Part shown: one piece after another, positions 58,921 to 64,000 of the stretch | Layout of the letters: each line of letters starts with the position of its first letter | How positions within the stretch are numbered: position 1 is the first letter of the stretch | Assembly: GCA_947650365.1 (NCBI GenBank) | Contig: OX393549.1 | Location: 90,862,111-90,926,110, forward strand | Source of the DNA: Chamaelirium japonicum | Taxonomy: Eukaryota; Streptophyta; Magnoliopsida; Liliales; Melanthiaceae | Length of the DNA: 64,000 nucleotides | Direction of reading: 5' to 3' | Notes under the pieces: generated by a model | Database searches by the model: none | What the model was told of the DNA's origin: nothing | Seen by the model: only the letters and a program-made list of their open reading frames with translations | Program-made: the position numbers and the translations under genes

Positions 58921-60317
58921 CTAGTGAATGCCCGTGCCTGTCAGCACTGCAGCGGGCTGTCTTCGGCAGAAACACAGCCCCTGGGCTTTGCCACCCCCCT
59001 CCCCCCTCACCCCCAACCCCCGAACCCAAATCCTCTGTCCCATTTATTTGCCCCATCGTCTGCGCCCCAAGTCACACTCGTCCGATGCACTGTACTCGAC
59101 CGGTGCATGCACTGAATTCGAGGTTCTTTATCATGTCTCTAGAATCAAGCTAGTTGGACTCTAGATCCCTGGTGGCGTAGCGGAATCTGAACTCGGGGAG
59201 GGGGGAGAGGTCACCTCTCATGGCGAGGAGGAGATTGTCGAAGAACGATTGCACCTGATCAAAACCGGACACCATCACTCAAGAGCGAGACGATCAGATG
59301 CCGGAGGATCCACGACGCCTCATTGGCAACATCCGATCCGCGGCGCCTCTTGTTGAACACTTAGAAGATGAAGCTAAGTGTTCAGCGAGAAGTGTCGAAG
59401 GGTGATAATTAGGACTTGACCTAGGCTGTGGGGTATAAAAAAAGATACAATTATCATTAAAATAAATTGATGAATCAAGTAGGGATTGAGATATGTATTA
59501 AAATTTCTTTAAAAAAAAAATCAAAACAATAGTATAGGTTTCCAGCCAACCAATACTAACAAAAAAGGACAGAATAGAACATCGATCTCCAATACTTAAA
59601 AGGATAGCACAGCACATCATATGTTGTTTCTCAAAAAGTAAAATAAATAAAATAAACACATCACTTCGTTTGTCTTTCTGTCACCATCACAGAGAAAGAA
59701 TGGGGGGCTTTAACCCCTGGTCTATCACATTAAAACAGGGGATTTTAACCCTGACCCTTTCACCCAAAACAGAAAATTTTGGGTGCGATTCCTCCGCGGC
59801 TGCAAGAGGGAAAGAGGGGTGCAGCGGTGCGACTACGGGTGGCCGAGCATATGGCCGCAAACCAGAGGCAGTGGCGGGTGGTGCCAGATAGCTGCGCGGG
59901 TGGAGGCTGGGTCGAGTCGGGCGACGTGGGTGGGGACCGAGTCGAGTTGGGCAGTATCAGCGGTGACTGGATAGGATCAGGAGCATTTGCTATTCTTCCC
60001 CCCTCCTCTGATTTTTTTTTCTTTGCTTTCTATGCTGTGACGAAGGTGAGGGATGAAGGTCATTTGGGAAAAAAAAGAGAACATAATGGAAAAAACAAAA
60101 AACAACAAAACCCCATGTTGCTGCTGTTCTTTGCCCAAGAGAGATGGTTCTGTTGGTGGTGTGGGAACATGATTTCGGATGGGGCTTCCGTCCGATGGAG
60201 GAAGGAGGCTTCAGGGCCCTGTGAATGAAGGGTTTTCGAATCCAATCGCCACAACGGTCGGAAGAGAAGAGGGGGGGTTTTCTTTGCAGAACGGGGGGAG
60301 ATCGTGGGTGGGTGGGT

Positions 60318-60398
<81 letters not shown>

Positions 60399-60602
60399 GG
60401 GAAGAGAGACAGAGAGATACAGAGAGAGAGTGAGAGACGGAGAGTTAGAGAGAGACATACGGAGAGAGAGAGAGATCGGGGGAGAGAGATCTGGAAAGAG
60501 AGAGAGATCGACGACTGTGATCAATGTTTTTTTTTTATCTAGTCAGCTTTGGGTTCCTTTTTGTCCTAGTCAGCACAAAACCGCCGTGCCATGTTATATA
60601 GA
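58921..60602 (-). mobile_element. Possible non-autonomous Helitron, about 1.7 kb
   Basis: Read on the - strand it would begin TCTATATAACATGGCACGGC after an A and end GGCACGGGCATTCACTAG before a T. This matches the Helitron rule (A-TC...CTRR-T) with a GC-rich inverted stretch (GCCCG...CGGGC) just before CTAG. Inside are GC-rich sequence, a (GA)n tract and no Rep/helicase. Without an empty site or second copy this remains tentative. Confidence 0.4.
60320..60394. repeat. (GA)n microsatellite
   Basis: About 75 bp pure GA followed by about 120 bp of impure GAGAGA with AGAGACGG-like units. Frames through it are artefacts. Confidence 0.95.
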
Positions 60603-60807
60603 TTGTTTTTTGTGGACTGTTTATGGCTTTTTTTTGGAAATGACTTTTTTTATGCTTCAGTTTCATGCTTAATGCTACTAAACAAACTCCATTAAGACAC
60701 AAATTCAATTCAAAATTTATATTTGCAGCAAAACATAATTTGGGGAGCAAAACATTCAGAAGTTCTGCTTGCTGTTCGGTTTCAAGATAGCAAACAATCA
60801 GTCGGGA

Positions 60808-61080
60808 GATATAATCAACTCGTCAGCCTTGGACTTTATCATCTTCAACTTGATGCGATTCTTCAGATCCATCTAGCCATCTCTCCGGACCCGGACAATA
60901 TGTTGTGGACCCTGTCCTCAAACGGGCTGTTCACTGTTCAATCGGCCTATTAGTCCCTTTTTGATAGACTCAATGAGGCCTCATCTTCGATCATTCGACT
61001 GAATATCAATTGGTAAGCTCTATGGAAGTCTAAGGACTGTTTGCCAAAGACCCTGATATTTGTCTGGCGGGCACTGCGGT
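60808..61080 (+). pseudogene. LINE ORF2 fragment, inverted relative to the LINE at 61753-64000
   Basis: Reads YNQLVSLGLYHLQLDAILQI, HLAISPDPDNMLWT and NGLFTVQSAY then a stop, and LIFVWRAL. The same protein segment is coded on the - strand at 62731-63000, so the two form an inverted repeat of about 270 bp. It is the region between RT and the zinc finger of L1-type ORF2. Confidence 0.85.
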
Positions 61081-61097
61081 CGATGTTTGCTCCTCAA

Positions 61098-61300
61098 GTT
61101 AACGGTTAAAATGGATTGTCGACAAAGCCTTTTAGATTTGATACACCTAGAGATTTTAGAATGTACTGGTTTTTTTTTGTATGTTCAATCTAAGGCAATG
61201 TAATCAGCCTCGAAAAAATCAACAAATTCTGAAACCTCTATCCAATGATTTGGATGACGGGTAAAAGTATGGGTTAAAAAACAATGGATCCCGACCATAT
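61098..61300. repeat. Half of a Q-type palindromic element
   Basis: Complement of about 34090-34260: GATTTGATACACCTAGAG, AAATCAACAAATTCTGAAAC and ATCCAATGATTTGGATGACG are recognisable. It ends near a short (TA)n, CATATATATAGG, at 61298. Confidence 0.75.
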
Positions 61301-61306
61301 ATATAG

Positions 61307-61752
61307 GTTGCTTGATGTCTTTGAGTACCTTGTTGCAGAAAAGGTCGCATCACTGTACTTCATCGTTCCTTTTGTGCATGGTTGCTTGATGTCTTTGAGT
61401 ACCTTGTTCCATTTTCTTCATCTATTTATTCATAGTTACTGACCTAATCACATGTTCTCATTTCTTCCACTCCAATAGGGAAGTGCAGCAGATGTTGCTA
61501 TGTGTGCAATGCTTGAGATTGACAGAAACATTCGACTGAAGGTGCTTCGATGGAAATTGCTACTGCAGGTTCGTTAAATTATATATTTATATTAATTTTA
61601 ATAAATTCACCCCTAAAAAATCAACATATTTAATAGGTCATAAATAATCTATCTCTGATGATAAGTTAACCCAACAAAGTTAAGCCTGACTTCTCCATCC
61701 AATGATTTGAAGATCTTGTGACAAAAGGGCCATCGGTTAGGGAATGTTGTTT
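61307..61752 (+). pseudogene. Copy of polymerase exon 11 with flanking introns
   Basis: Matches about 35455-35899: the end of intron 10, exon 11 (copy at 61480-61569) and the start of intron 11, all still on the + strand. The exon copy keeps its frame and both splice sites (CCAATAG and GTTCGT) but changes two conserved residues (KELGW to KVLRW). A 23-bp piece of the intron is lost, and the first 25 bp or so are repeated (61307-61331 and 61379 on). There are no other polymerase exons nearby, so it is a stray fragment. Confidence 0.9.
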
Positions 61753-61786
61753 CTTTTTTTTTTTTTTGGTAGGAACTAGGGGGGTT

Positions 61787-62407
61787 CTATTCATGACGCC
61801 CTAGCCCTGGAAACCGGAGTGACATTATAGAAACCGGAGTTACATTATAATTATTAAATTGTCTCATCTCCGAAGACACCAGAGATGAAATACAATCAGG
61901 AATAGAAAAGGAAGAGAAATTGACCCGCTCCCTGAGCGCATACTTAGGTAAGGCATCAGCACAACTGTTCTGGTTCCTCTTGACTTGGAAAAATCGGCAC
62001 ACCGAGAAAGAACAAGAGATAATCCTGCAGTCAGATACGATGTTCTGTATCTGCCATGGTGGAGAGATATCTCCATCCGACAGGATGTCGATGAGGACTT
62101 GATCGTCGCTTTCTGCAGACACCATGGAGGCATCAAGTTTGCAGAGGGCTTGCAACCCAACAAGGATAGCACGAGCTTCAATCTCGAGCACCTCACAGGC
62201 CTTGAAGATGGCCCCTTCAGAGTACACGTGGACTCCATCACTGTTACGAATGATAACACCGATGGCTGATAACGATTCACCTATCGCTCCATCCACATTA
62301 ACTTTCAATGTTCCAATATCCGACGGCAACCAATGAGAAGGATGAGGTGCCGGACCCCTGAGGAGGCCAGATCTAGAGAAGTCCCTGAAGAGGAAGTTAG
62401 AAGTCAT
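61787..62407 (-). pseudogene. LINE RNase H domain (RVT_3 type)
   Basis: 206 residues, open throughout. Visible: TLKVNVDGAIGE (catalytic Asp), ACEVLEIEARAILVGL (Glu), SAESDDQVLIDIL (Asp) and NSCADALPKYA (last Asp of the usual ADALAK). The four acidic positions of RNase H are present. It is the 3' end of ORF2 and stops 19 bp before the A tail. Confidence 0.85.
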
Positions 62408-62449
62408 GATAACTAGATCTGGACTTGGCCTTACTCGATCAAAAATCCA

Positions 62450-62767
62450 TCAGTTCCTTGCCTTCCAGATGTTCCAGAGTATGATAGTTGCATAGCTGAA
62501 CGGAGTCACCTTAGATATTTGTGGGGACAGAAGCAGGTTGATCCATTGTTCCAAGGATCGTTGTGGCCCATCTGTGTGTAATTGCAGATCTGACCCAAAC
62601 CAAAGCGCTTGAGCAAAGGGGCAGTGAAAGAGAAGGTGCACATCATATTCCTCCTCGTTACATAGGAAACAAGCCTTGTCCACATGAGGAAGCCGGGAAG
62701 CAATTCTCCTCAAAGTGGGAAGGCAACCCCGTAGTGCCCGCCAAACGAACATCAGGGCCTTTGGCAA
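62450..62767 (-). pseudogene. LINE zf-RVT domain
   Basis: Reads LMFVWRALRGCLPTLRRIA then HVDKACFLCNEEEYDVHLLF and HCPFAQALW: the CxxC...E..HLLF.C pattern of the zinc-binding region of plant LINE ORF2. The frame is cut at both ends by stops from the RNase H and RT parts. Confidence 0.85.
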
Positions 62768-62854
62768 ACACTCCTTAGATGTCCATAGAGCTTACCAAAT
62801 GATATTCAGTCGAATGGTCGAAGATGAGGCCTCATTGAGTCTAGCAAAAAGAGA

Positions 62855-63999
62855 CTAATAGGCCGACTGAACAGTGAACCGCCTGTTTGAGGACGGGGTC
62901 CACAACATATTGTCCGGGTCCGGAGAGATGGCTAGATGGATATGAAGAATCGCATCAATTTCAAGATGATGAAGTCCAAGGCTGACGAGTTGATTATATC
63001 TCAAGGACCTAGAAATGGGTTCAATAAGATCTGACACATAGGGATCACTCCCCTTTCTACTCAGGCTAAAGATGGCTCGGTCTGGGAGACCTGGAACCCA
63101 TTGTTCGCCCCAAACCTTAATGGAGGAACCATCTCCCACTCTCCAACATGAGTACGGTCAGATTAGGTCCCGACCCTTCAGTAGACTACAGCAAGTCCCC
63201 GAGTCGCCCGTCTTTGGCTTGATAGTCCAGAAATCTACAGATCTCATATACTTAATGGCGAGAACACGTACCCACCAATAATCTGGGTTCTTCAAGAAGG
63301 TCCAGGCCATCTTCATGATATGGGCTTGATTGACAATTGCAATATCCCGAAATCCCAGGGCCCCTTCTAGCTTTGGTTTGAAAAAAACGATTCCAACCCA
63401 GCAAGTTAGATATGCCTTCTATCGAGCTCAAATTCCCACCAAAAATCCTGTTGGATAGCATTTAATTTATCTGTGATAGCTTTTGGGCTTAGCATAGTAG
63501 ACATGAAAAAATTGGGGATAGTGGATAAATTGGACTTGAGGAGCACGGATCTGCCGGCCTGCGATAGGGTCTTCGACTTCCAACCTTTTAGTTTAGATTT
63601 CATTTTGTCTTCAAGAAACGAGAATGCTTTAACTTTAACCTGCCGAAGAAGAAGGGGGATCTTAGATAGATCTCGTCTTGCTTCATGATTGCCACCCCCA
63701 AATTATTGGCAATAGTATTCTGATATACTCGAGCAACGTTGCGAGAGAAAGTAATCTTGGATTTAGTATAACTGACTAGTTGCCCAGACCATCTACAATA
63801 GCGATCAAGAATAGAATTAATACACTCAATCTCCTGCCCCACAGCTCTGCCAACAATGAGAATATCATCAGCATAAAAAAGATGAGAGATGTTTTCGCCT
63901 TGCTTACCGATCCGGATGCCATGAATGATCTATTGCCCTTCATAGTGGTAGATCATGCGAGAGAGGACTTCAGAGCAAAGTAAAAATAAGTACGGATAG
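62855..63999 (-). pseudogene. LINE reverse transcriptase, C-terminal part, broken
   Basis: Pieces in three frames: LFYADDILIVG (near 63880-63850), YCRWSGQLVSYTKSKITFS (the RT thumb, 63600-63842), LKGWKSKTLSQAGRSVLLKS (63406-63603), then WAND-like GDGSSIKVWGEQWVPGLPD and LAISPDPDNMLW (62855-63139). A stop in front of the YADD strand and several shifts are visible. Confidence 0.83.
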
Positions 64000-64000
64000 A

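Larger units (their letters stand above)
61753..64000 (-). mobile_element. L1-type LINE on the - strand, 3' end in window
   Basis: The T run at 61753-61768 is the poly(A) tail of a - strand LINE. Reading leftward from the window edge: RT with FYADDILIVG (about 63880), RT thumb, the GDGSSIKVWGEQWVPG segment, a zinc finger, and RNase H. The 5' part lies beyond 64000. Several stops and shifts make it inactive. Confidence 0.88.

Noticed and set aside
59779..60228. 149-codon GC-rich frame
   Set aside because: Composition-driven, overlapping with other open frames, with no motif; lies inside the possible Helitron.

Overview
The window is nuclear DNA of a flowering plant. It has long spliced genes with GT-AG introns, an organelle-targeted family A DNA polymerase of the plant type, an mTERF gene, Copia and LINE retroelement remains, many small DNA transposons with 8-bp target duplications, and long (TA)n and (GA)n microsatellites. 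I cannot name the species. The unusual number of hAT-like elements and the very long introns would fit an early-branching eudicot or magnoliid, but that is a guess.

Region 1 (about 0.4-38.2 kb, + strand) is one gene: a plant organellar DNA polymerase (POP, the Arabidopsis POLIA/POLIB type). I could join 12 exons, 3,414 nt in all, whose phases agree at every junction and which encode 1,137 residues. In order they give a transit peptide, a 3'-5' exonuclease (DTE, HNYSFD, YSALD) and a polymerase domain (DYGQ, KMLNFSIAYG, VHDE). The gene is stretched to about 37 kb by introns full of repeats: hAT-like elements with exact or near-exact 8-bp duplications, a Tourist-like MITE, a relic BED finger, an 850-bp tandem duplication carrying a dead copy of exon 10, and a bead-string of palindromic elements embedded in (TA)n tracts in introns 5 and 10. 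Intron 8 uses a GC donor.

Region 2 (38.2-46.0 kb) is intergenic. It holds the polymerase 3' flank, a (CT)n tract, a hAT-like element, a 159-bp palindromic element with TG..CA ends and a 5-bp duplication, and a probable tRNA-derived SINE. Region 3 (46.06-47.25 kb, - strand) is a single-exon mTERF-family gene, intact and probably mitochondrial or plastid.

Region 4 (47.4-64 kb) is a retroelement graveyard: a Copia gag with a 27-G run; a second Copia with a 130-bp LTR, primer-binding site, gag, integrase and the start of RT; a 1.05-kb copy of polymerase intron 9; a + strand LINE broken after the RT YADD motif; a possible Helitron; and a chimera of LINE fragment, half palindrome and a copy of polymerase exon 11. 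It ends in a - strand LINE that continues past the window. The two single-copy genes both concern organelle nucleic acids, but nothing in the sequence links them functionally. The most unusual structures are the (TA)n-embedded palindrome families and the repeated copying of pieces of the polymerase gene within and beyond its own locus.
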